NCBI GenBank assembly: GCA_023954855.1
Contig: JAGSGY010000002.1
Location: 168,940-232,939, forward strand
Direction: 5' to 3'
Length of the DNA: 64,000 bases
Origin: Pseudomonadota bacterium
GTDB lineage: Bacteria > Myxococcota_A > UBA796 > GCA-2862545
Position 1 is the first letter of the stretch. Each line of letters opens with the position of its first letter. Shown in pieces: positions 39,212 to 51,588 of the stretch. The notes beneath the pieces were generated by a model that was not told the DNA's origin, ran no database searches, and saw nothing but the letters and a program-made list of their open reading frames with translations. A program made the position numbers and the translations under genes.

Positions 39212-39953
39212 CCGCCGGGAGCTTCTCGCTGGCCTTGCCAGTGGTCTGATCTTGCCGTCGACGGCCTTCGCCCTCGGTGAGTCGACGCTGGTGGATGTCG
39301 CCGAGCTCGACTTCGGGTCGGGGACCACCACCCGGCCTGCCGCATGGAAGCGCCTGCTCTTTGAGGTGATCCACTCGACCTCGGTGGAGTGTCGCCCAAA
39401 GTCTGTGAGCGTCTCACTCACAGATCCAGGCTTCTTTCAGCACCCGTTCACCACTCTTGTGGGCGATGGTCGATTCGCCATCCCGCCGGACGAGGAACTC
39501 GAGCAGCTGCATCGGTACCTGTCCTATGGCGGCTTTCTCTTCATTGACGAGACGTCGGGGGCCGAGGTCTCGCCCTTCGATGACCAGGTCCGCGAGCTCT
39601 GCGAGCGACTGTTTCCGACCCGCCCGCTGTCTCCGCTTCCGGCGGATCACAGCGTGTACAGGGCGTTCTTCTTGCTCGATGGCCCGAAGGGACGGCTGGC
39701 GCGACACCGGCATCTCGAGGGCATCACCATCGGCAACCTCACACCCCTGGTGTACTGCCGGAACGACCTGTCGGGTGCACTCGGTCGCAACAACGACGGC
39801 AGCCACATGAACTCATGCACGCCTGGGGGAGAGCGCCAGCGTCGCGAGGCTGTGAAGCTGGGCGTGAACCTGATGATGTACAGCCTGACGGCCAACTACA
39901 AGAAGGACCAGGTGCACGTGCGTGAGCTGATGGAAATCGGGAAGCTCAAGTGA
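39201..39953 (+). CDS. DUF4159 domain protein with twin-arginine signal
   Basis: A 250-residue exported protein. The N terminus PSRRELLAGLASGLIL is a twin-arginine (Tat) type signal. The mature part shows the DUF4159 pattern, including YGGFLFIDETSG, CERLFPTRPLSPLPADH and RREAVKLGVNLMMYSLTANYKKDQ. A perfect AGGAGG lies four bases before the ATG, inside the preceding VWA gene. DUF4159 proteins recur with MoxR and DUF58 genes; their chemistry is not known. The stop overlaps the next start by four bases (GTGA). Confidence 0.85.
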   Translation: MKPSRRELLAGLASGLILPSTAFALGESTLVDVAELDFGSGTTTRPAAWKRLLFEVIHSTSVECRPKSVSVSLTDPGFFQHPFTTLVGDGRFAIPPDEELEQLHRYLSYGGFLFIDETSGAEVSPFDDQVRELCERLFPTRPLSPLPADHSVYRAFFLLDGPKGRLARHRHLEGITIGNLTPLVYCRNDLSGALGRNNDGSHMNSCTPGGERQRREAVKLGVNLMMYSLTANYKKDQVHVRELMEIGKLK

Positions 39954-42181
39954 CCGAGTTCTGGCTAGCTGGAAACCCGGGCCCCGAAGGCAGCATCCTG
40001 TGGACTGCGCCCGACGGCGTGCTGGTGGTCTCGGCGGTGCTAGGACTGCTGGCGGTGGCCGCTGCGTGGCCGGGCGAGAGGCCGCTTCGCGCTCGTCTTG
40101 GCGAACTCGCTCTCTGGGCCGTCGCGGTGTGCGGCATCGTGTTCGCACTTGGCAAGCCGGTCTGGGTCGAAGAGTCCGGCCGGGATGAGCCGGGGCGCGT
40201 CGTCGTTCTTGTGGATGCGTCCCGTTCGATGTCCATGGCCGACGGCGGCACGAGCCGCTGGGAGCAAGCGCTCGAGATTGTCGAGGGCTTGAAGGGGCCC
40301 GAGGTGGACATCTACCACTTCGGGGATGAGCTTCGCGCCGGACTTCCCGAGGCGCCGGTTCTTCCCGACACAGACGTGGAAGCGGCACTCGACGCACTGA
40401 ACGAGCGCCTGATTGGCGAGAAGCTCGCAGGCGTCGTCCTGATCACGGACGGCCTGGACCGCGGGCTGCTTCGTCGTCGCTTTGCGACGGAGCAAGCCGC
40501 GCTCGGGCCCACGCTGCCGGGTCCGCTTACGGTGTATACGGTCGGCACAGCCGGCAGCACGGCCGATCTGGCCGTCCGAGATGTGCGCACCGGAGGCTTT
40601 GCGTTTCTGCGCAGTCCGTTCACCGTCGACGCAACCCTGGTCGGTGCCGGCTACGAGGGCAGGACGGTGCGAGCGTCGCTTTCGCGCGATGGCGTTCCCA
40701 TGACCGCAAAGCCGGTCACCTTGGATGCAGACGGCCGCGGCGAGGTGAGCTTCGAGGTGACCCCGGACCGTGTCGGTCGCTTTGCCTATGAGGTTCGGGT
40801 CCCGGACTACGACGATGATGTGGTTCCCGCGAACAACCACCTGCCCGTCGTGGTCAACGTCGTGCGCGACAAGGTGCGCGTGCTGCAGGTTGCGGGAGCA
40901 CCGAGCTGGGACGTGAAGGTCCTCAGGCGATTCCTCAAGGGTGACCCGAGCGTCGACCTGGTGAGCTTCTTCATTCTCCGAACGAACCAGGATCTCGATG
41001 CCGGCTGGGCCGGACGCGAACTCGCACTCATCGAGTTTCCCCACGAGCGGCTGTTCAGCGACGATCTCGACTCGTTCGACCTCGTGATCTTCCAGAACTT
41101 CGACCACGCCCCCTACTTCAGGCACACCTCGCCGATCTTGCTCGACGGCATCGCCAAGTACGTCGAGCAGGGGCATGCCTTTGCGATGATCGGTGGCGAC
41201 CGGTCCTTCGACCTTGGTGCCTACGGCGGCACGCCGCTCGAGCGGGTGCTTCCAGTAGAGCTGACCGGTGCACGCGGTGACGTGGCGGTGGACCAAGCGG
41301 CGTTTCGGCCGTCGCTCACCGAAGAGGGGGCTCGTCATCCGATCACTCGACTGGTCGGCGATGGCGATGAGAACGGCAAGTGGTGGGAACGCCTACACAC
41401 TTTGGACGGCACCAACCGCGTTGGCGCCCCGGTCGACGATGCCGCGGTCTTGCTGTCTCACCCCACCCTTGACGGCGGGTCGATGCCGGTGTTGGCCGTG
41501 CGCGAGGTGGGCGAGGGTCGCACTATGGCGCTCACCGTCGACTCGTCCTGGCGGTGGTCCTTCTCGGAGGCTGCGGAAGGGCGAGGTAATCAGGCCTACC
41601 TGCGCTTCTGGAAGAACGCGATTCGCTGGTTGATCGCCGACCCTTCCACTGCCCGTGTCTCGGTCGACACCGGTCGCGAGAACTATGCGAGCGGCGAGGC
41701 GGTGCGGGTCATCGTCCGGGCGCGCGATGAGGGCTTTGCGCCCCTCGAAGGTGCCGAGGTCAGCGTCGAGGTCACCGGTCCGGGCGAGCCGATGGTGCGG
41801 ACACGAGCCACCGACAACGACGGCGAAGTGGTCGTCGAGGTTCAGGCGGTTCAGAGCGGTCCGCATCGCGTCAATGTCACCGTGACCCACGACGGCTCTC
41901 CCGTCGGAACGGCCTCCACCGTGTACGCCGTGAGCACGCGCGACCGCGAGCTCGATGAAGTCGTTCCCGATGCGGAATTTCTCGCCTGGCTGGGGCCCGC
42001 GGCGAATGGGCGCACCTATGCGGCCGGCGAAGCGGGTCCGGTCATTCGTGATCCTGCGGCGACGCGGGTTGTCTGGGACCGGAGCGAGACCCCGCTCTGG
42101 CGCGCTCCTCTGCTTGCGCTGCTTGTGGCTCTGGCGGCAGGATTGGCTTGGGTCATTCGCCGGCGCAGCGGACTCAGGTAG
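39950..42181 (+). CDS. VWA and glutamine amidotransferase-like membrane protein
   Basis: Last gene of the coupled MoxR operon, 743 residues. N-terminal spans near residues 23-60 precede a VWA domain with metal motif VVVLVDASRSMSMAD. A beta-rich region follows, then a GATase-like segment (FDLVIFQNFDHAPYF, HAFAMIGGDRSFDLGAYG) without the catalytic cysteine, an Ig-like/carboxypeptidase-regulatory region, and a C-terminal span with basic tail (PLLALLVALAAGLAWVIRRR). It resembles other large VWA partners of MoxR. It probably forms an envelope complex with its neighbours. Confidence 0.83.
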   Translation: MTEFWLAGNPGPEGSILWTAPDGVLVVSAVLGLLAVAAAWPGERPLRARLGELALWAVAVCGIVFALGKPVWVEESGRDEPGRVVVLVDASRSMSMADGGTSRWEQALEIVEGLKGPEVDIYHFGDELRAGLPEAPVLPDTDVEAALDALNERLIGEKLAGVVLITDGLDRGLLRRRFATEQAALGPTLPGPLTVYTVGTAGSTADLAVRDVRTGGFAFLRSPFTVDATLVGAGYEGRTVRASLSRDGVPMTAKPVTLDADGRGEVSFEVTPDRVGRFAYEVRVPDYDDDVVPANNHLPVVVNVVRDKVRVLQVAGAPSWDVKVLRRFLKGDPSVDLVSFFILRTNQDLDAGWAGRELALIEFPHERLFSDDLDSFDLVIFQNFDHAPYFRHTSPILLDGIAKYVEQGHAFAMIGGDRSFDLGAYGGTPLERVLPVELTGARGDVAVDQAAFRPSLTEEGARHPITRLVGDGDENGKWWERLHTLDGTNRVGAPVDDAAVLLSHPTLDGGSMPVLAVREVGEGRTMALTVDSSWRWSFSEAAEGRGNQAYLRFWKNAIRWLIADPSTARVSVDTGRENYASGEAVRVIVRARDEGFAPLEGAEVSVEVTGPGEPMVRTRATDNDGEVVVEVQAVQSGPHRVNVTVTHDGSPVGTASTVYAVSTRDRELDEVVPDAEFLAWLGPAANGRTYAAGEAGPVIRDPAATRVVWDRSETPLWRAPLLALLVALAAGLAWVIRRRSGLR

Positions 42182-42190
42182 CCTCTGCCC

Positions 42191-43507
42191 ATGACCAGAG
42201 ACCAGGCCGCTACCGCCATCGCATCCCTCTTCGGAGACGAAGGCGTATCCGTGCTCTCCGCAGGACAGCTCACTTCGTGGGCTCAAGTGCTCGAGGGGCT
42301 TCCTGACGCCGCGTTCGACGTCGTCGCTGACGGGGACCGCTCGGTCGGCGAGCGTCTTCTCGAGCGCGCGCGTGATCATCAAGCTCGGCAGGGGCATCTG
42401 CGCCAGGCCATCGCTCTGACCCGCGGCATCTTGCGCATTCGCGTTGCACGGCATGGCGAGCAGCATCCCGCGAGCCTGGTCGAGCTCGGTGCACTGGGCG
42501 CGCTGGCCGACCGTGGCGGGCGTGGCGATGAGGCCCTGTCGATGCTGCAGACGGCCATGCAGGGCTTTGGCAACGACCAGGGCATGCACGTTGCGGTCGT
42601 TGCCGGCAATCTCGGCGTCGCGCATCTCCGGAGGGGCCAGGCCGACGAGGCTGGTGCGGCCTTTCAGCGTGCCTATGCCATCCGCAAGGCGCTGGCGCCG
42701 CAGAGCCTAGGACTCGTTGCCTCTCAGCTTGCCCAGGTGCGCCTGCAGCAGGGCGAGCGGGAAGAGGGGACGACGCTCCTTCAAGAGAGCTACCGTCTGG
42801 TCCGCGAACGCCGTGGTCCCACCCATCCGAGCGTGGTCGCTCGGGCCGAGCACCTCGCACGGCTCCTCGACTCGCAGCAGCGCTATCTCGAGTCCGAGGG
42901 ACTCTACCGGGATCTGTTCGCTGCGGCGCAGGCCTCTGGAGACGCCGAGCGGATCGCGGGCGGGAGCTTCGCGCTCGGTGCGGCTCTCATACGGGTCCGT
43001 CTCGATGAAGAGGGCTTCCGTCATGTGAAGCAGTCCGTGGACCAGACCCGGCGGCTTGGCGATCCCCACCCGCAGCTTCCGCAGCGTCTGTCTCTTTGGG
43101 CGGAGCTTCACTTCAAGCGTCGGCGGGCCGAGGAAGCAGAGGGCCTGATGCTCGAGGCGCTCGACGCCGAGACCCGACTCTTCGGGCAGCAGTCGCCGGA
43201 AGTTGCTGTGCGGACCGCAGCCCTCGGCCATCTCTACGCGCAGCAGGGGAGGCATGCCGAGGCCATGGGCTGGCTCGACCCGGCGGTGAGCCTTCTCCGG
43301 AGCTCCCGCGGCGATAAGGACGTCACGACGAAGACGGCCGTGGGCTACCTCCTCGACCTCCTCGATGCCGAGATTGCAAAGGCCGGCGAGCAACGCGACC
43401 GGCAGCTTGAGCGCGAGCTGCTGTCCCACGCGATCGAGATGTCTTCGGCGGTTCTGGGCAAGGGCGACGTACGCACCAACCGCCTCCGCGATCGACTCTC
43501 CCGCTGA
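42191..43507 (+). CDS. Cytosolic TPR protein (kinesin light-chain type)
   Basis: A 438-residue helical protein with TPR units of the KLC/TPR_10-12 kind, for example HLRQAIALTRGILRIRVARH, HVAVVAGNLGVAHLRRGQAD, and AEGLMLEALDAETRLFGQ with GHLYAQQGRHAEAMGWLD. There is no signal peptide or enzyme motif. It starts nine bases after the MoxR operon and may be part of it. It is a likely protein-interaction scaffold. An EF-G paralogue follows. Confidence 0.72.
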   Translation: MTRDQAATAIASLFGDEGVSVLSAGQLTSWAQVLEGLPDAAFDVVADGDRSVGERLLERARDHQARQGHLRQAIALTRGILRIRVARHGEQHPASLVELGALGALADRGGRGDEALSMLQTAMQGFGNDQGMHVAVVAGNLGVAHLRRGQADEAGAAFQRAYAIRKALAPQSLGLVASQLAQVRLQQGEREEGTTLLQESYRLVRERRGPTHPSVVARAEHLARLLDSQQRYLESEGLYRDLFAAAQASGDAERIAGGSFALGAALIRVRLDEEGFRHVKQSVDQTRRLGDPHPQLPQRLSLWAELHFKRRRAEEAEGLMLEALDAETRLFGQQSPEVAVRTAALGHLYAQQGRHAEAMGWLDPAVSLLRSSRGDKDVTTKTAVGYLLDLLDAEIAKAGEQRDRQLERELLSHAIEMSSAVLGKGDVRTNRLRDRLSR

Positions 43508-43571
43508 CTTGCTTCCCGGCGTGTCGCGCGGTGGCCTGACCGGTTAGCCATGCGCCTGCTTGGAGTCCGTC

Positions 43572-45629
43572 ATGGCCAAGGCCAAGTCCGCCCCGTCCTT
43601 CCCCCTCGAGCGTGTTCGCAACATCGGCATTGCCGCGCACGTCGACGCCGGGAAGACCACGCTCACGGAGCGCGTCCTGTTTTACACAGGTGCTTCGCAC
43701 AAAATCGGCGAAGTGCACCATGGCAACGCGACCATGGACTGGCAGGCCGAGGAGCAGGAGCACGGCATCACCATCACCTCCGCGGTCACCCAGTGTCCGT
43801 GGAAGGATCACCTCATTCAGGTGGTCGACACCCCCGGCCACGTTGACTTCACCATCGAAGTCGAGCGCTCCATGCGGGTTCTCGATGCAGCCGTCATCGT
43901 CATGGATGGCGTGCGCGGCGTCGAGCCTCAGACCGAGACCGTTTGGCGGCAAGCGAACAAGTTCGACGTGCCGCGCGTCGTGTTCATCAACAAGATGGAC
44001 AAGCCCGGTGCCGACTTCGAGCGCGTGCTCGAGACGATCCGCAAGCGCCTCGGCGAGCGGCCGGTGCCCGTCTGCATTCCGGTGATTCACTCGAAGACGG
44101 TCCTTCATCTGGTCGAGCAGAACGCCTGGGAGTTCCACGGCGAGCGCGGCGAGGAGGTGGTGGTTCGTGACCTCACCGCCGACGAGGCCGAGATCGTCGC
44201 CCAGCAGCGAGAGACCCTTCTTCTTGGCCTCGGCGACTTCGACGAAGATCTGGCCGACAAGGTGCTGATGGAGGAGGAGATCGACGCGGACGAGCTCTGG
44301 TCCGTGCTCGCACGCCTGACCCGAGAGGGCTTGGTCCGACCGGCATTCTCGGGGTCTGCGCTACGAAACTGGGGCGTGCAGCCACTGCTTGATGCCGTGC
44401 TCAAGCTGATGCCGAACCCGCTCGAGCGTCCCGCGGCCCGCGGTGAAGATGCCCAGGGCGAGGACATGCTGGTCGAGATGACCAATGACGAACCGCTCGT
44501 GGCGTTGGCCTTCAAGGTGCAGCTGCTTGACGGACGCCGCCATGTCTTTGCGCGCTTGTACCGAGGCACCCTCAAGCCCGGTGACGAGGTCATGCTCGCC
44601 GGACGCGACATGAAGGAGCGGGTTGCGCGCGTCTTCGACATCAGCGCCAACAAGAAGACCCGCATCGAGATCGCCCGCGCCGGTCAGATCGTGGTGCTCG
44701 CGGGTCTTCGGCATGCCTCCACTGGCGACACCCTCTGCGACCCCGAAACCCCAGTCCTGCTCGAGCCCATCGACGCTCGCGAGCCCGTTCTCGGGCTTGC
44801 CATCGAGCCTCGCTCGTCCAAGGACGAGGAGAAGATGCTCGAGGTCATTCGCAAGGTCACCGAAGAAGACCCGACTCTTCGCTTCGAAGAGGACGAGGAG
44901 ACCGGGCAGCGCATTCTCAAGGGCATGGGCGAGCTGCACCTGCAGATCGCTTTCGAGCGGCTCGAGCGCGAGTTCGGACTTCAGCTGAACGTCGGTCGCC
45001 CGCGCGTCATGCTTCGTGAGTCCGTCGCGTCGAGCGGCTCGGCCCGAGGCTCGGTCGACCGCGTGATTGATGGCAGCGCTGGTCGCATCGAACTCAAGGC
45101 CGAAGTGCTGGTGGCCGTCGAGCCTCGCGAGCGTGCCACTGGCGTGGAGCTCATCTGTGAGCCGAGGTGGAATCCGGCCGACTACACCCCCACCGACGAT
45201 CAGGTTCAGGCCGTTCAGCAGGGGGCTGCCGATGCCCTCACCGGCGGTCCGCTTCAGGGCGGCAAGCTCGAGGACGTCAAGGTGACCGTGCGCGAGGTTC
45301 AGACCTTCGAAGGAGCTGCCAGCGTGCAAGCCCTCCGCATCGCCGCCTCTACGGGTGTGCGCGAGGCGCTCAAGGATGCCGGTGGCCAGCTCCTCCAGCC
45401 GATCATGGCGGTTGAGGTCGTGGTGCCCGATGAGAACACGGGCGGGGTGCTCGGTGATCTCCAGTCTCGTGGAGCCACGATCGTCGGACACGAGGCCGAC
45501 GGCGGAATCACCAGCATCAAGGCGGAGTGCGGTCTCACCAAGCTTCTCGGCTACACGACCGAGTTGCGGTCGCAGACCCGAGGGCGCGGGCAGTTCACGA
45601 TGGAGTTCTCGCGCTTCGACTCGATCTGA
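43572..45629 (+). CDS. Elongation factor G paralogue with divergent domain IV
   Basis: A translational GTPase of 685 residues (ATG at 43572; GGAG upstream). The G domain is canonical: AAHVDAGKTTLTERVLFYTG, ATMDWQAEEQEHGITITSA, VDTPGHVDF and NKMDKPGAD. Domains II, III and V are recognisable, for example RILKGMGELHLQIAFERLE and PDENTGGVLGDLQSRGA. Domain IV departs from ordinary EF-G: the SGGRGQYGHV and HDVDSSE regions are replaced, reading instead ...GSVDRVIDGSAGRIEL and TFEGAASVQAL. It is not next to other str-operon genes. It is probably a second EF-G with a specialised role rather than the main translocase. Confidence 0.85.
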   Translation: MAKAKSAPSFPLERVRNIGIAAHVDAGKTTLTERVLFYTGASHKIGEVHHGNATMDWQAEEQEHGITITSAVTQCPWKDHLIQVVDTPGHVDFTIEVERSMRVLDAAVIVMDGVRGVEPQTETVWRQANKFDVPRVVFINKMDKPGADFERVLETIRKRLGERPVPVCIPVIHSKTVLHLVEQNAWEFHGERGEEVVVRDLTADEAEIVAQQRETLLLGLGDFDEDLADKVLMEEEIDADELWSVLARLTREGLVRPAFSGSALRNWGVQPLLDAVLKLMPNPLERPAARGEDAQGEDMLVEMTNDEPLVALAFKVQLLDGRRHVFARLYRGTLKPGDEVMLAGRDMKERVARVFDISANKKTRIEIARAGQIVVLAGLRHASTGDTLCDPETPVLLEPIDAREPVLGLAIEPRSSKDEEKMLEVIRKVTEEDPTLRFEEDEETGQRILKGMGELHLQIAFERLEREFGLQLNVGRPRVMLRESVASSGSARGSVDRVIDGSAGRIELKAEVLVAVEPRERATGVELICEPRWNPADYTPTDDQVQAVQQGAADALTGGPLQGGKLEDVKVTVREVQTFEGAASVQALRIAASTGVREALKDAGGQLLQPIMAVEVVVPDENTGGVLGDLQSRGATIVGHEADGGITSIKAECGLTKLLGYTTELRSQTRGRGQFTMEFSRFDSI

Positions 45630-45641
45630 GCCGCTGTCTGC

Positions 45642-46664
45642 CTACTGGCTCACGATGAACAGCAGCGCGCCGGCCGCAATCAGTACGCCGACGATGCTCA
45701 ACCCGATCAAGGCCAGGCCTACAACGGCGGCTTTCCCGGCGTTCGAGCTGCCGGCCTCAGCGGGCTTCGGCCGCCGTGCCTGCGGTTCACTCATCAGCTC
45801 CGGTGGACCCAGGCTGTGCCCGACGCCTTCTTCGAGAATGCGGACCAGATCCTTGGCGTAGCTCGGGCGGGCTTCGGGACGCTTGGCAAGCAGGGTCCAG
45901 ATCAAGTCGTCGAGCCAGCGTGGAACATCGCGGCGTAGCTCACTTGGGCGAGAGGGCAGTGCGTCGGTCTGCATCTGCATGACGAGCTCGCGGCGCCCGG
46001 CGAATGGCGGGTGACCAATCAGCATCCACCACATGAGAATGCCGAGCGCGTACAGATCACTGCGCGGATCGAGCCGCCCTTCGAGGATGTACTCGGGGGC
46101 CATGGTCTCTGGGGAACCGACGACGGCGCCGACCGCGGTGACATCGGGGTCTTCATCCTTAAGCAGCCGGGCGTAGCCAAAGTCGCGGATCTTGACCAGA
46201 TCCCAGCCACCGGCGCCGGGCGCAAGCATCACGGTCTTCGCCGAGAGGTTGCGGTGAACGATGCCCTCTGCGTGCGCAGCCGCCAGTGCGCTCGCGGTCT
46301 GCGCCGCGATGTGTGCGACGCGCGCGGGGTCGAGACGCATCTCGCTCTCGAGTACGTCCTGCAGGGACTTTGCGTTCGGGATGTGCTCGAGCACGAGGTA
46401 GTCATAGAGGCGGTCGTCGCCGAAGTCGAGCATCGCCACGGTGTTCGGGTGGCGGAGGGTGGCCGTCGCGAGCATCTCGCGCGCGAATCGCGCAACGGTC
46501 TGGCGGTTGTCGACCTGGTGTGGCGGCAGCAGCTTGATGTCGACGATCTCGCCATCGACGAGACGCGTGGCTCGATACACACGAGCAAGTTCCTCTTCCC
46601 GCGCGAACCGGTCGATGCGGTACCGCTTGGAGAGGGTAGTGCCAATGAAGGGGTCGTTCGTCAC
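45642..46664 (-). CDS. Membrane-anchored Ser/Thr protein kinase fold, predicted pseudokinase
   Basis: A 340-residue Hanks-type kinase fold with a C-terminal span (VVGLALIGLSIVGVLIAAG) that would place the kinase lobe in the cytosol. Lys44 (VDIK), Glu63 and DFG at 161-163 remain. The glycine-rich loop is replaced by FAREEELARV, the catalytic HRD is HRN at 137-139, and the Asn of the loop is Thr144. This set predicts no or very low phosphotransfer. The GTG at 46664 is chosen for homology to kinase N termini (LSKRYRIDRF); no Shine-Dalgarno precedes it, but a TACAAT box lies six bases upstream. It is divergent from carA. Confidence 0.8.
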   Translation of the reverse strand: MTNDPFIGTTLSKRYRIDRFAREEELARVYRATRLVDGEIVDIKLLPPHQVDNRQTVARFAREMLATATLRHPNTVAMLDFGDDRLYDYLVLEHIPNAKSLQDVLESEMRLDPARVAHIAAQTASALAAAHAEGIVHRNLSAKTVMLAPGAGGWDLVKIRDFGYARLLKDEDPDVTAVGAVVGSPETMAPEYILEGRLDPRSDLYALGILMWWMLIGHPPFAGRRELVMQMQTDALPSRPSELRRDVPRWLDDLIWTLLAKRPEARPSYAKDLVRILEEGVGHSLGPPELMSEPQARRPKPAEAGSSNAGKAAVVGLALIGLSIVGVLIAAGALLFIVSQ

Positions 46665-46670
46665 GGCCGA

Positions 46671-46701
46671 ATTGTACCCCACGGCAACGCGACGGTGTCG
46701 A
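46671..46701 (-). promoter_or_regulatory. Candidate promoter giving a leaderless pseudokinase mRNA
   Basis: Minus-strand TCGACA (46701-46696) and TACAAT (46676-46671), spacing 19. The -10 ends six bases before the GTG start, so transcription would begin at or within a base of the start codon. This agrees with the lack of a ribosome-binding site. Confidence 0.4.
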
Positions 46702-46776
46702 TTGTGGAACCGCGTGACATTCGCCTCGACGGCCCCGGACCATTGCAATACGGACGTGCGCCCGACGGGGGGACAC

Positions 46777-47861
46777 ATGGGTGGCATCCTACTGCTCGAA
46801 GACGGGCGTACATTCGAAGGCGAAGCGTTCGGAGCTCGCGTCACGCGAGTGGGTGAGGCGGTCTTCAACACCGCCATGACCGGGTATCAAGAGGTACTCA
46901 CGGACCCGTCCTATGCCGAGCAGGTCGTCGCGATGACGTACCCGCATATCGGCAACTACGGCGTCAACGCCGAGGACGCGGAGTCCGAGAAGGTTCACGT
47001 GTCGGGCTTCATCGCCCGGTCGTTTACCGAAGTACCCTCATCCTGGCGCTCCGAGGGAGACCTCGGCACCTACCTTGAACGGCACGGCGTTCCAGGCGTA
47101 CACGGCATCGATACCCGAGCGCTGGTGCGACACCTGCGCACCCGGGGCGCGATGAAGTGCGTCATCAGCACCGATGGCACGCCTATCGAAGAGCTGAAGG
47201 CGCGGCTGGCCTCTTGGCCGGGGATGGCGGGCCGGGACCTCGCGACCGAACTGACTTGCGCAGCCCCCTACGTGTACGCCGACCCGGCCAAGCCGACGGT
47301 CCGAATCGCGGTGGTCGACGGCGGTGCGAAGCACAACATCCTCCGCCTGCTTGCAAGCGCCGGAGCCTATGTTCGCGTGCATCCCATCACGGACAGTGCT
47401 CAAGCCTGGTCCAAGGACGTCGACGCGGTGCTGTTCTCGAACGGTCCGGGTGACCCGGCGTCGCTGACCTCGGTCATCGCCGAGGTGAAGAAGGTCGTCG
47501 GCAAGCTGCCAACACTCGGTATTTGCCTCGGCCATCAGCTTCTCGGCCTTGCGCTCGGTGCCGACACCTACAAGCTGAAGTTTGGCCATCGCGGCGGCAA
47601 CCAGCCTGTCCGCGACGAGACGACCGGCAAGGTCGAGATTACCAGCCAGAACCACGGCTTCGGTGTCGAGCGTACAAGCCTAGAGGCCGCCGGCGGTGAG
47701 GTCACCCACGTGCACCTCAACGACCAGAGCGTGTCCGGATTCGTACACCGTAAGGCCAAGGTCATGGCGGTGCAGTTCCATCCCGAAGCAAGTCCGGGTC
47801 CTCACGACTCGAGCTTCTTGCTCACTGACCGGTACATCCAGTTCGCGAAGGGAGAGTGGCA

Positions 47862-47865
<4 letters not shown>
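46777..47865 (+). CDS. carA: Carbamoyl-phosphate synthase small subunit
   Basis: Glutamine amidotransferase subunit that supplies ammonia for carbamoyl phosphate in arginine and pyrimidine synthesis. The ATG at 46777, with a GGGGGGA site, gives 362 residues, normal for CarA. The N-terminal [17 protein letters not shown] and the amidotransferase motifs [21 protein letters not shown] (catalytic Cys) and [14 protein letters not shown] (His, Glu) are intact. The stop overlaps the carB start by four bases (ATGA). Confidence 0.96.
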
Positions 47866-51041
<3,176 letters not shown>

Positions 51042-51044
51042 GCA

Positions 51045-51563
51045 TCAACGCGGCGGGTCGAACCGGAACTCTGCGGAGTAGGGGGGCGACTCGATGCGTT
51101 GCACCTCGCCGAGCTGTCGAACCAGGTTCACGATGCTCGCGTCGTCTTCCCAGATCCATCCTCCGAGGAAGGTGAACTGGTCGTCGACGTCTTCGTCGTA
51201 GAGCTCGATGGCGAAGGACTCGCCGGCGACCAGCGTGAGCTCGCAGCTCTCGTCCCACGTGCCTTCGGTTGTGTCCATCAGTGTGCTGGTGACGCAGATG
51301 TCGCCGTTCTCGGCTGTGGATCCGTATAGGGCCAGGATGTCCGGTCCAGTCTCGTCTTCGGGGTCCCAGGGGCCCAAGGTCGGGCTCAAGGACGCGACCG
51401 TCGCGTTCACCACAGCGACGTCGTAGGTGCGGTCGAAGACCGACAGACAGAAGTCCTGCTCCACACAGAACTCGGTGCTCAAGCAGTCCTCGTGCGCATC
51501 GCAAGGGGGCTTGGGTTCGGGGCAGGCTGCGAGCAGGAGCACGGCGGGTAGCAGGTGACGCAT
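51045..51563 (-). CDS. Small lipoprotein, C2-like
   Basis: The ATG at 51563 gives 172 residues with a lipoprotein signal (LLPAVLLLAACPEP). A cysteine-rich start (CDAHEDCLSTEFCVEQDFC) is followed by a beta-rich region with WDESCELTLVAGESFAIELYD and a DEDVDDQFTFLGGW segment that resembles the calcium-binding loops of C2-like domains. The fold assignment is tentative. It is convergent with carB three bases away and 25 bases downstream of the isomerase-fold gene, so co-transcription with that gene is possible. Confidence 0.6.
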   Translation of the reverse strand: MRHLLPAVLLLAACPEPKPPCDAHEDCLSTEFCVEQDFCLSVFDRTYDVAVVNATVASLSPTLGPWDPEDETGPDILALYGSTAENGDICVTSTLMDTTEGTWDESCELTLVAGESFAIELYDEDVDDQFTFLGGWIWEDDASIVNLVRQLGEVQRIESPPYSAEFRFDPPR

Positions 51564-51588
51564 GCCCAGAGCATAGCCGCGCGATGCC

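Noticed and set aside
43537..43546. TGACCGGTTA near-palindrome upstream of the EF-G paralogue
   Set aside because: A ten-base near-palindrome is expected by chance in GC-rich DNA, and no TetR gene is adjacent.
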